Below are positions 47,040-58,051 of a stretch of DNA of 64,000 bases, piece by piece. The notes below the pieces were generated by a model. The model searched no databases, was not told where the DNA came from, and saw only the letters and a list, made by a program, of their open reading frames with translations. This DNA is from Nymphaea colorata. Its lineage: Eukaryota; Streptophyta; Magnoliopsida; Nymphaeales; Nymphaeaceae. Where the stretch lies: the NCBI RefSeq assembly GCF_008831285.2, contig NC_045144.1, forward strand, positions 18,925,716-18,989,715, given 5' to 3'. Every line of letters starts with the position of its first letter. The stretch's first letter is position 1. The position numbers and the translations under genes are program-made.

Positions 47040-47350
47040 GTGTTATACAGTGAAAAATTTCTCGGGTATAATATGGTAAAGTTACATATCTTAGTAATAA
47101 AATGAAAAAATCTCGACAAATTTTTTAAAAAATTTAAACATTTAATAAATCCTTAAAATTATAAAAAGTCATAAAAATATAAAAAATGCAAAAAATGTGT
47201 ATAATATGCATACAATACGATTTTTTATTTTCTAGTGTTTATTTTTTAAGGCGCGTTTTCTCACATTTTATACGACTGAATGTGTTTTGGTGCATGATAC
47301 GCGTTTTTTTTTCCAATAGAACGAGTTTTTTGTGACAATGCGTCAAAACC
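47040..47350 (+). repeat. AT-rich dispersed repeat, copy B
   Basis: Starts TTTCTCGGGTATAATATGG and runs through AAAATCTCGACAAATTTT into A-rich sequence. Same family as 31,110 and 56,515. Confidence 0.55.
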
Positions 47351-47855
47351 ATGGCCAGAGTCACTGCACCTTTTCTGGTTAAGACAGCCACTGTTTATAG
47401 ATAAGTAGGGGTTTCATGGGGCATACAAGCTAAATTAGTTGTTGAACTTGGATGGATTTGGGTCCAATTATATAAGACAGTTTCATGAGACCCAAGTCAC
47501 TACAGCATGACCAATTGAAAATTTGTTACCTGTGGCGAGTACCATGATAGTACATGCAATGGATATGCACCAAAAAAATGCATGAAACAAATTTATGAAA
47601 CATTGTGTTAATATTTTTGGTTTGTTTGACAACAATATACACATAATTGTCTCGTGTATCTACTTCAGGTTCATAGAACACTTTAAAAGTCGTATTATGA
47701 ATGTACCCCAACTTTTTAAATAGTAATATCTTATTATTATTATTATCAAAGAAACCCTAAAAATATATTTTTTTTTGAAATAATGTTCTTTAACAAAAAA
47801 ATTGTACAGACCATCCCAACTCAAAATACATATGACAGAAAGAAAGAGATGACAC

Positions 47856-47886
<31 letters not shown>

Positions 47887-48010
47887 GGTGGTAGGGAAAG
47901 GCAAGGAGGAGGAAAAGAAGAACAAGGCAGAAGGACAAAGGAGTTCTTAATTTCATTTCTGATGACGTAAAAAAATTATTTAACAGTAACACCATTAAAA
48001 ATGCATAATT
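47350..48010. other. Intergenic with (GA)n tract
   Basis: A (GA)n stretch lies at about 47,856-47,888. The 119-codon minus-strand frame through it is hydrophobic low-complexity sequence from the CT strand, not a recognised gene. Confidence 0.45.
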
Positions 48011-48260
48011 CACTACCAAAAAAAAAAAAAGACATTATCAACAGCCATGCATCCGTAATGGTTTTACCGACGTTTTCACCGATCGTTCGTGAGGAGAGTG
48101 TCGACAAAAATCATCACAGACATAATTGATTATTATGAATATCCAAGCTCATCGATAATAGTTTTTCTCTTTACCGACATTGCGGTAAACGTCGCTAAAA
48201 TTTTATACCAACAATGGTCTTGAACATCGACACTAATGATTCTTGTCGTCGGGAATGTGG
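48011..48260 (+). mobile_element. CACTA-like transposon end fragment
   Basis: Starts CACTACCAAAAAAA, the form of a CACTA (En/Spm) terminus, and is followed by subterminal TTTTACCGACG, CACCGATCG, TTTACCGACATTGCGG and GTAAACGTCG words in both orientations, typical of CACTA subterminal repeats. No matching right end or transposase was found. Confidence 0.55.
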
Positions 48261-48610
48261 CGACCAACTAACAACTTGTTTGGCTTTTAATTTGGACAAA
48301 AAAATGTTATTTTCTGAATTGCTTACAAGTTTTGACACATTTTTCAGCCATTAGATCAAGCAAAAATATTTATATGAATGTTCCGGCGATCCAAAAGTTT
48401 ATGGATATAAAACTAAAATCGCTGCAATATGAGGACTCCTTCTGATCAGTAATCCACTCAAACTAATTGACCTAAACACCTAAAAAAAATTTAATCAAAT
48501 TCTACCGTCATGGAAAGTTGTTGGTTGTGATTTGTAGCACAATCAATCTAATAAAAGTTTGTAAAAAATCTCGTACAAGAGTGAGAATAAGTATGCCTAT
48601 ATATGCTTCA

Positions 48611-48840
48611 AGGGGTATAGCGTAGCTGATCGGGCTAGAGACTTGTAAAATGCAGGTCTCTAGTTCGATTACTGTTGAGCGCTATGTTTCTATGTCTTAA
48701 GGCAGTATGGCATGACATCCAAGTTGAAGGGTGTCTTTTTCTATCATTGACACCGACGCAGCTCAGGACCCTAGAGGCAGAGGAATGGGGGGGGAGGGGG
48801 GGCTTCGGGCGGTGGGATTGACCATCTCACTTACCCAAAA
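48611..48840 (+). mobile_element. tRNA-derived SINE
   Basis: A Pol III box A-like TAGCGTAGCTGATCGGG (about 48,618) and box B-like GGTCTCTAGTTCGATTAC (48,655-48,672) are spaced as in a tRNA. A non-tRNA body follows and the tail ends CATCTCACTTACCCAAAA. It cannot be a functional tRNA because the 3' acceptor half is missing. Confidence 0.6.
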
Positions 48841-49059
48841 GTATGCATATATATATATAGAGAGAGAGAGAGGGGGAATATGGTTCGATAACGAAAAATA
48901 CCATTTGATGCTACTAATATAATTATGCATGTTTTACATATTTTTTCATAAATGTTTTATGTTGAGGAGAGAAATATGAGTTGCTTGGGATGTTTCAACA
49001 GTTAATAGTCATGCCTTCCCCTTATGAACAGCCACTTTTAAGCATTTCATGACGGTCGC

Positions 49060-49200
49060 AAAGGGCGTAGCGCAATGGGGGGAAAGACAACTCACGCTAA
49101 AGGTGTTCGGATTCAAATTCCTTGATTACTGTCATGTTTCAGTGTGTTATTTTTGTAAGCTCCAAACAATGGCAAGTGTGACACTTGAGTTAAAAGATGT
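49060..49200 (+). mobile_element. tRNA-derived SINE, second type
   Basis: Box A-like GCGTAGCGCAATGGGG (49,065-49,080) and box B-like TGTTCGGATTCAAATTCC (49,104-49,121). The tail is unclear. Confidence 0.5.
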
Positions 49201-50849
49201 ACTGTAAGTCAAGTTCCTCCTAGTTCAAAATTGTTTTATATGGACTTGCTCAACTTACCTACCACTCTTCATTTTCTAGCCGGCATTGAAGATTCATGAC
49301 AATTTTGAAACAAAATTACATCAAATTATTTCAAATAAAATTTGATAAAAATAATGACCCAAATAATATTTTGGTTCATATAATATACATATATATATTA
49401 GGTAGAAGACTCTAAAATGCAAAACCACATAAGGAATCATCTTAGACATTGATCTTTTTAAAAATAAAAAACTGAAAGAAAATCAATGATAAAAAGTGAC
49501 TAATTAATGCTACATTTTCTCATCTCAATTTACTATGCTACCAATATCAACGACCAACATGACTTCTTATTAAGTCTGGCATCCAAAAGTCGCATATGAG
49601 TCCAGAGTTCATGCAAGTTCAATTATGAACACATATCCAACATCCAACATGTTGACATGTAAATATGCACAAATGTTCCCTAGTGAGTGAACCCCTCAAA
49701 TGTCAAACATCACCCAACTGTCATAATTGTATTCAGACTGGTATGACATTGATAAGTCGCATCAATGAACTTCTAGTGTTGCAAGCATTTGACATTATGA
49801 TTATGACCCATGCAATACAAGTTCTAATTATATTTGGCAAACTGGAGACGGGCGATATCTTTAAAGTGGGTTCGAACCTACATGCTGTAACAATTCGACC
49901 CACTTTTAAACTCGAGCCCCAGAGCCCCAGGTTCGATGGATCCCTACTTGCCTCCTAACAGTTTCGACTCCAACCCCAAAAAAGACTAGAAACCATAACA
50001 GTCATCTATTTAATAACCTCATTTATATGTCGTTGAAGATCTCTCGTAATTTTCAATACGAGACTAAATTTTTGAGGTGTTACACATGCAATCATATGGA
50101 CTAGGTGGTCTGATCTCCTCTCAATTACCCTACATTAGCCAAGTTTAAAATTGTTGATCCCAAGGTCGAATGAGCATGAAGAGTATCCTAGCATTTAAGA
50201 AAAGTTGAATCGTCTTTTCTCTTGGCTTAAGGATCCAGAGCTATGTTGGTGCAAAGAGTGGGGTTTACACTCATATCAACTAGTTTAGCTTTTTAACCTC
50301 ATTAACCCAACGGGTTTGGCGCCTTTGCTCACCTCGACCACAACCGGCCGTCTACCAGAAACTAGCCTGAGGCAGTGTGCCGAGCTTCTAAGGCTAATTA
50401 TTGATTGTTAATTATTTATTTACGTTCTACTTTTCGGTGAACAAGATGAATACTTCCGGCTGAGAGCCGAAGCCTCCACCTTTCCCCTTAAGATAATACG
50501 CTTTCTTACAATGACTTGAATGCCATCCCTGCTATCTTTCAACTTAAATGTTAGTGTCTTCCATTTTGTAGCACAAAGAGTTGACGCTAGATATTAACAA
50601 CAATGATAACATTATGTATAATGATCTATCATGCACTTGTTCAAATAAATCAATTGCCCTGCAATCTACATCTTAAATTGCTTTTTCAAATATAAGTTAG
50701 AAATCCGCTTGGCACAAATGGTAAGTGCAGTTTTGCTTTTACGAATGTATACTTTAATAAATTACTTAAATATAACTCATCACCAATTATCAATCAAATT
50801 GATTAGATGATTAGTAATTAGGTTACATGATCCTCATATTTATTTATTT

Positions 50850-50850
<1 letters not shown>
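49200..50850. other. Intergenic, nothing recognised
   Basis: AT-rich with a GC-richer patch at 50,320-50,390. No gene, and no second SINE box pair was found. The 97-codon frame at 49,665-49,958 has no known domain. Confidence 0.35.

Positions 50851-50912
<62 letters not shown>
50851..50912. repeat. (CT)n(AT)n compound microsatellite
   Basis: CT units followed directly by AT units. Confidence 0.95.
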
Positions 50913-50914
<2 letters not shown>

Positions 50915-51096
50915 CTTAAATTCTCCAACTATTCGAGTTTTGTCCAAGCACAACTTTCTGTAGATCCTAATATCTCTTGCAACCGCTATCTGATGGAATC
51001 AGGGTGGCTGCAATTAAAAATGTTGCTCGATGTACTGCATACAGGTAGTGTGGTTTAAAAACTTAAAATTTTTCTATCCAAACTAAATTGAAAGAT

Positions 51097-51114
51097 TCTC
51101 TCTCTCTCTCTCTC

Positions 51115-51181
<67 letters not shown>

Positions 51182-51186
51182 ATATA
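51097..51186. repeat. (CT)n(TA)n compound microsatellite
   Basis: CT units, one GTA step, then TA units with a single TTTA interruption. Confidence 0.95.
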
Positions 51187-51569
51187 AGTCTTAGGTGGGA
51201 ATGACGATAGCAGGCGTGTGAGAAAAGGGAGGGTGTTAACTGTTAAGTTGCCCGTACCTTTCATAATATGGGCGTGCTCGCTGCCATGTCCTCTTCAACG
51301 ATATGGCCTTCGATAACGATGTTGATCGTTGGTACATAAAACTGTTATTTCATAAATGAATTTGGTAAGTGTACACACATCTAACTTTATTGACGGGTAG
51401 TACTTCAAATGCAGCCAAGTTCATGAACCCTCTGCTCAATTTCTTCTCATTCATTTATTTAGATAGATATGTGGTCTTAAATCTTCTGATTTACATATCT
51501 GAAATCGACTATTCGAGTCTGAAAGTATGAAGAAAAGATTATAACAATGAATATTTAGGGTTTGTTTGA

Positions 51570-52130
51570 TTAATATGTCGATGGGTTGGATTCGGATCCG
51601 ATGTATAACCGAAATGCTTAAAAAAAAATTGGATATGAGAAAATTTTAAGATTCAATTAGGGGGTGTTTGATGCTTCGGAATTTTGATTCAAAAGCGAAA
51701 ATTTCATAACCATAATTCCTCTTCAAACTTGCATGAAATCAAAGTTCCAGGCTTCACTTTCATAATTCAAGAGACAAAAATCCTTGTTTGTTTAATAATT
51801 TCAATTTCTTAAAAATTGAGCATTTTGACTCTAAAATTCCATGATTTTGGGTATATCAAACTCAACAAAATACCTCGTTTGTTTAATAAATCCATTTTTT
51901 TTTTAAAAATGAGCATTTTGACTCTAAAATTCCATGATTTTGAGTATATCAAACATAACTAAGAAATGACATGCAATTAGATTTGGATCAGAACCCATTT
52001 TTGCATATGACATAAACTTTTCTTCTTTGTGTTCAGATTTGGATTGGAATAGGTGAACATGTGATAATTTGGACATGGTAAAGGTAATATCTGATTTGAA
52101 TCTGATCAGTTGACATCTTTTACAAGTGCA
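51570..52130 (+). repeat. Decayed repeats with a 93-bp tandem duplication
   Basis: Contains TCGGATCCGATGTATAACCG (family of 620-990), a GGGGGTGTTTGATGCTTCGG start-like word at 51,661, and two copies 93 bases apart of a block with GAGCATTTTGACTCTAAAAT (51,818 and 51,911). Confidence 0.5.
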
Positions 52131-52582
52131 TTAGTATTGAAAAGGGGATTCCAGGGCATCTATTAGCTGCAGAAATAAATAAATAAATATATAACTTGGT
52201 TACTGTTTTTCTTTCTTCCAATAATTTAATAAATTGTCAAGCAGGCTCTTAATAAAGAAAGAGGAGAAGCAATATAATTGGGGATGAGGTGACGTCCAAA
52301 CCAACATTGGATCATTTTTTACTTCTTAATTCCCCTGCCCACTGGAGCCATTATCTAAATTATGATAAATTTAATTTGATAAAGATATTCACGCAGGGAA
52401 ATACTAGTGATCGTGTGAAGGAGAAAAAAAGACAGTAGCTGAGACATAATAATAATGAAAGGGGCCATTATTCTAAAAGGCTGTCAAACCACGCAAATAA
52501 TCTTCGCATATTTTAGTTAAATTTTAAAATTTTTCTATAGAATAAGGTTCCCAATATAGTGAATTGTGAACTCAAGGCCTCT

Positions 52583-52584
52583 TA

Positions 52585-52651
<67 letters not shown>
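52583..52651. repeat. (AT)n microsatellite
   Basis: Over thirty AT units with one TTAT break near the left end. Confidence 0.95.
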
Positions 52652-52655
<4 letters not shown>

Positions 52656-52861
52656 CAGTTTCTTGTGCTTTTTCTTTCTCTAAGATCCAGTGATCTTATG
52701 GAACTGGAATTATAAGTTATACGAGAAAGGCATGAAAGTATATGAGATGGACAAAGAGAAAAAAAAAAAAGTCAAAAGCATTTTGAGATTGAAACAGTGC
52801 TGACTTTTAAGTTTTTTTTCCTTCACGATCTGGCAAAATAAGAGTGATAGAGGCAATTAAC

Positions 52862-52862
52862 T

Positions 52863-52904
<42 letters not shown>
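52862..52904. repeat. (CT)n(AT)n compound microsatellite
   Basis: CT units followed by AT units. Confidence 0.95.
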
Positions 52905-53144
52905 ATTCACACACACATTAGATTATGCTACCACCATCTCCTATCTAGTGTTCTATGCAAATTTCTTTCTAAAATTGATTATATAGAATCATATATGACT
53001 ATGGAGCCTTTGAGAATACCGAAAAAAAAAAAAGGAATTAACACACATATCGAGTCTCTATATTGAATTTTAGGAGCTGAGAATATCAAATTAAACCCCT
53101 TTATAAAATTTATTTGATCGTGATTATATATATATATATATATA

Positions 53145-54005
53145 AATGTGTGTGTCCTTTTAGAAGTTTGCAGCTATTAAGCTCAGTAGTTTGTCCTTTT
53201 CACCTCTACTTTGCCCTTTACTTTCTCAGTTACTTTTCTGCTTCGCATTTATTTCCTTGACTTTATTATTGGTAAGCCGTAACAAGACAAATAAACTTTA
53301 AAAGGAAAAATCTTATATAAAAATTATATCGCTAGAGAACAGTTATTATATTAACAAGTGTGACCATAGTTTATGGTGTCCTTAATGACCATTTTTCAAA
53401 CTTTAGCCATCCAGCATTGACCCTTATTTTTTATATACAGATGAAAACTCTTAAGACTCATAAATAACCTTAGGTATTGATTTTTTTCCATATAGGCAGT
53501 TGAAAGAAAAAGAAGGAACTAAAATGTCTTATGTTTTTGCGTTCATGTGAATTGAACCAATAGCAAATATCATTTCTATTTGAATTTAAAATTTTACGCC
53601 TACTTGACCTATATATATATATATATATAGGAAATTTGGTAAAAACCCGACTATTTTGGTAAGAGACAAAGTCCAGATCTATTGAAACTAATTATTAAAA
53701 TATTTTTTTTGAAATCCAACCTTATAAGTGTGATCTTAACAGCGATCTGATGAGAAATATATATTAAGTTGGTTGTTTTATTACTTAAATAATGTTTTCT
53801 TAATAGTAAAAAAATGAACTGCTTTTATAACATCAAAATTTTGATAATATAAAATTCAGTTTGTTTTTTTACAAAAATGACTTGAAGTAAAGTATGATTT
53901 ATATTAAATTAGTGTTTATAAACACATTAAAATGTTCATATTTTGTTTAAAACAGTTTTTAGCATGAATTTAAGATGTCGGTTTTCATCTCTTATGCAAG
54001 TGGTG
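53145..54005. other. Intergenic, short AT tract only
   Basis: A small (TA)n tract at 53,610-53,630. Otherwise nothing recognised. Confidence 0.4.
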
Positions 54006-54008
<3 letters not shown>

Positions 54009-54080
<72 letters not shown>

Positions 54081-54105
54081 GATAGAGATAGAGATAGAGA
54101 GAGAG
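54009..54105. repeat. (AT)n(AG)n compound microsatellite
   Basis: AT units, AG units, then AG interspersed with ATAGAG hexamers. Its orientation is opposite to the (CT)n(AT)n tracts nearby. Confidence 0.95.
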
Positions 54106-54477
54106 TTACTTTTCTAACTTTCCCCATGCATTTCCCTATCAACTTGATTGAGATGTGGTGTGTAACCCAAAGTAAGAGGCACATCGTTTTCTAGATGCAG
54201 TAGGAAAGTAGGAAATTGAAGACAGTGAACGATGAAAGATTCATAGGTATAGTAAGTTGGAAGTTCTTTACCTGATCTACACTCCATTAAAGAAACTCTA
54301 TTTGCATTTGAAAATTAGGGGTTTCAACAACTAAAGCAAAATTAGGCGCATTAAATGTCTCAGTGGTACGACGCGAAAGTACGACCCTCACCTATATCAC
54401 CTACTAGGACCGAGTGCCGGAGGTGTATTTAGGGGCGAGTATTTACCATGCACCAACTTCCTTTGACTAGTGCTGTT

Positions 54478-54845
54478 AAAATTAAGGCTGGGCGTTGGGC
54501 CGAGTACCCGATGGTACCCGGTACTTCACCCAATTGGGCTTGGAAAAAGCATACTAGACTGGCCTAATAACTTATTGAGCTAGCCCGGGTTGGCCCGACG
54601 GGGCCTAATTAGACTGGATATGTGGTTTTTAATATTATTTTTACTATTTTAATGATTTATATTTTATTACGATTAATTATATTTATGTTTTATTTTATAT
54701 TTAAACATATATTTTTTATTTTAACTGGGTCAGGCCTGGGCTTAGGCTTCGGGTGTCGGGCCGGGCTTGGTTGCAATTGCGAGCTGTGGCCTGGCTCGAG
54801 TCCGACTCTTATCGAGCCTGGCGGGGCAAATGCCTAGGCCTGATT
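54478..54845. mobile_element. Non-autonomous element with GGGCCG/CGGGCC-rich ends
   Basis: AATTAAGGCTGGGCGTTGGG on the left and, in reverse complement, TTTAATCAGGCCTAGGC on the right. Both flanks are packed with GGCCCG, GTACCCG and GGGCTTGG words, around an AT-rich core (54,620-54,720). Confidence 0.5.
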
Positions 54846-54888
54846 AAAATCAGCATGAATTAATTGTTATATTGAATATAATCTGTGA

Positions 54889-54990
54889 TAGCTTCATGGG
54901 ATATAGTGGTTGGGCTGAAAATGTATCTCTTCTCGGCAGCTTCGAACCTTTGTCTGGGCTTTGGGGTTAACCTCTCCCTTACCCAAAATA
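54889..54990 (+). mobile_element. SINE-like fragment
   Basis: Box A-like GGGATATAGTGGTTGGGC, box B-like GCAGCTTCGAACCTTTG, and the tail TTAACCTCTCCCTTACCCAA shared with the SINE at 48.8 kb. Confidence 0.5.
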
Positions 54991-55672
54991 TAATTTGCGA
55001 CACTAGTTGGCTTGCCAATTTAAAAGTGTTGTACGTCAAAGTTTAAATATTTTTCAGATACATGAAAATGTTTTCTTAATTTTAAATTATTTTAAAATTT
55101 TTAATTTTAAAAAATATTTTTAAATATTATTTTACTTATTGACAGCTGATTCAGCTGAAAACGTCCAGTGTGCATGCACGACTTGGTTATCATATTTTAG
55201 CGAAAATGAGACACAAACACATTGTCGCTGACAAAACAAAAATATATTTAAGAAACCAAATAAGTGTATTTCACTTAATTGAATTAACGACAACAAAAAG
55301 AAATTCTACGAGTTTTACTAAATATCTTATAGTTTCAACAGCTCTTTTGTAATAACCTGAAGATCGATGGATTACAAAATTGGCAACTTGTGAGAAAGGG
55401 GATATATTATAGAAGACATTGTGGCAGGTCACGCTGAATAATTAGAGAAGAAGGAACCATGGGCAATAATGGAGGGAAATTTAGCTGATCACACGCTAAC
55501 ACCATCTGCGACGGAGAAGGACCGGGCGTCGTTTAGAAGGACGATAATTGTCCTTCAAATAATCGAACCCCTCACTCATCTCTATAATATCAGACGGTTG
55601 GGATCTGGTGGGACTCCAAGACCCATCACCCAACAAAAGGTAGACTAAAATAATTAAAAACAACAATTCTCT

Positions 55673-55678
<6 letters not shown>

Positions 55679-55740
<62 letters not shown>

Positions 55741-55871
55741 CAGACAAAATATCAGTGGATAAGATTGATCAAGTTTTCAAAGCTTAATCATGATTTTATG
55801 CAAGAAGAGGTAGAGACAAGATGTCAAATTTGGCCGCCGGTATATAATCCTTTTCAATGACCTACTTTGTC

Positions 55872-55929
<58 letters not shown>

Positions 55930-56110
55930 CAAAATTAATATCAGTGCATAAGATTGATCAAGTTCCGCAGCTTAATCATGGTTTTATATAAGAAAAACTC
56001 GAGCTAAATTGTCATTCTTGATGGATATAATTGTATAATCTGTTGTTGTCCTCTCTCTCTCATCCTCTCTCACTCTTGGTATTATATATATATATATATA
56101 TATATAATAT
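55679..56110 (+). repeat. Tandem units of microsatellite plus unique sequence, 189-bp period
   Basis: (CT)n(AT)n at 55,679-55,738 and at 55,871-55,925 are each followed by ATCAGTG(G/C)ATAAGATTG and a GCTTAATCATG word. The unique parts start at 55,751 and 55,940. A third (CT)n...(AT)n stretch at 56,050-56,106 may be a diverged third unit. Confidence 0.8.
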
Positions 56111-56514
56111 GGATTTAGATTGGAATATGGTGTTCGCAGGATACATAGACTTGAGTAAATACTAAGACTTTGTGAAATTATTATATGCTGATTGATCACC
56201 TTCATTATTGGTGTTGGCAAGGTGAAATCTTATATGGCACGGTTTAATTAGCAGTTTGTTCATGTCCCTCGCTATGTTTTTGTAAAGGAAAACACTCTGG
56301 TAATTTCCATTCCCAAATGCATCGCGACCAATTTAAAATTCCCTTTTTATTCACGTACGGACAAGATTTTAAAACTAGAGATTAACATATTCTTGACTTA
56401 TAATATATTCATCAATCATGAATTGTATCAATAAAACATGATTTCTCTGTTGATTCTTAATTTTAGAGAATGAAGTTTGGGCTTCGATTCTAATCATTGT
56501 CACATATATTTTGT

Positions 56515-56700
56515 ACTGATATTATATAGTGATAATTTTTCGAGTATAATACAGAAAAATTATATATCTCAAAAATATCTAAGAAAAATCTTGATATTTT
56601 TTTAAAAATTAAAATATTTAATAAATCTTATAAATTATTAAAAATACATTAAAAAAAGCAAAAAATATGTACAATATGTAAAAAAAAAAAACAAACCTCG
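56515..56700 (+). repeat. AT-rich dispersed repeat, copy C
   Basis: TTTTTCGAGTATAATACAG, then AAAATCTTGATATTTTTT and ATTTAATAAATCTTA words, matching copy B at 47,040 in order and orientation. Confidence 0.55.
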
Positions 56701-56775
56701 ATCACCCAAAAATGCAGAGTGTTGGGTTTTTTTTTGTTTATGATATTAACTTTGAGGCACGGCTGTGCTGGAGAT

Positions 56776-57421
56776 GCACGCTTCGTTACTGTAGGGTTGA
56801 CCTTTCTTCCATTATCTGCTTATAATATTGTCCCTTACATGCAACCTCGATCATGGCTTCCCTTTGTTATCTCCTCTGCTACTGTGAGGATGAAAGAGAG
56901 AGCGAGTCCTATAGAAACGGTGAAGGAGAGGAAAAGGATTAGAGTCATCCTGTGGGTTTCTTTTTCTCTTGTTTGTTTCCCATTGGCCTTCTATAAATAC
57001 TTCCTTCTCCACCAGATATCCTCTTATTAGAGAAGAGGAGATTCCACCCAATTTGTCTTCTCAATCTGTGCTTCCGCTTTCCCAGGTTTTCCTTTCCCTT
57101 CTACCTGCAGGGTGAGGGAAAGAAAAGAGTTGTTTGATCAGAGGTTCTCTCAGTGTTTGCTCTGGCTTTTCCCATGGAAAGGTTTCCTTAGAAAGCAGGA
57201 AGAAGACTGATTGTCCGGGCCCCTTGTTGTTCTTGTGTCCCGCTTGCAGAATTTTTGTCTGAGTTGCTTTTGATTTTGAGTTTTGGCTGCATCCTTCTTG
57301 TTTCTGGTTTCCTCTTTATTCCATCTTTGTTGTTTTGGTTTCTGCTCTGAATGGTTTAGTGCACTGGTTGTTGGTCAATGACTAACACGGTGAGACCAAG
57401 AATGAAGGTTCTTCTTTACCT
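56776..57421 (+). repeat. Duplicated block, copy 1 (SAUR promoter and leader)
   Basis: Near-identical to 63,346-64,000 with an offset of about 6,572 bases. Differences are few: a short indel/substitution cluster near 56,885-56,920, a seven-base insertion in copy 2, and single-base changes. It contains a CCAAT-type CCCATTGGCC word and the TATA box. Confidence 0.92.
56992..56999 (+). promoter_or_regulatory. TATA box of the SAUR gene
   Basis: TATAAATA just after a reverse CCAAT word (ATTGG at 56,982-56,986). It predicts transcription from about 57,025 and a leader of roughly 1 kb. Confidence 0.65.
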
Positions 57422-58051
57422 GGTCTATGACAGAGGATAACATTCAGAAAGGCACCTTCCTCCCAGGCGATCCTCCCAATCAAAATTCTCAGTGATTTTC
57501 ATCTTCTTTCTGATATCCAAATTGTGGGTCTTCTTCTGCTTTGGTCTTAACCTTCATATATTGGTGATCCCAAAATTCCTGATCGCATTTTCATCCAAGT
57601 TTCAGAGTTTTCCTTCCAGGTTTAGTGATCAAGGTCATCTCAGCAACATCCTCTCTTTTAATCTTCGTATTTTGGTAGCAAATATCGCAGAGACCATCTT
57701 GGTTGTCCAATTTGCAGGTTTCTTCTTCTTCTTCTTCTTCTTCCCTTTAAAGAAGAAAACTCCTTTGATGTGCAATCTCTGAGTTTCTGTTTCCATTTTT
57801 TCTTCTTCAACAATCTGAAACCAAACTTTGTCTGGTTCTTTGAAAACGAAACGATCTACTTCCAACCAAATTGTGGATCTTTCTTCTTCTTGATCGCCTT
57901 GAAGGACCACCAAGAAACCCATATTTTGCGAAACAAATTTGTGGGTTCGATCTCTCTGTTCATCATTGAACACTTTGGTCTTAGCGGGCATCAAATTTTT
58001 GCCAGACAAAGAAAACTCGTCTTAAGATTAATCTCAACTCCAAGCCAAGAA
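57025..58051 (+). other. Long SAUR leader with upstream ORFs
   Basis: Between the predicted start of transcription and the SAUR ATG there are several short upstream ORFs, for example ATG-GAA-AGG-TTT-CCT-TAG at 57,174-57,191. The SAUR frame itself is open from an in-frame ATG at 57,770. CT/TTC-rich stretches (57,720-57,745) could mark a leader intron, but no intron was fixed. Confidence 0.5.

Noticed and set aside
48611..49125. tRNA genes
   Set aside because: Box A and B are present, but the anticodon arm and 3' acceptor half do not form a tRNA; better explained as SINEs.
56719..57030. A frame shared with 63,252-63,488 that looks like a conserved small protein
   Set aside because: The similarity is explained by duplication of non-coding promoter DNA. 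The frames diverge at indels and the TATA box lies inside them.
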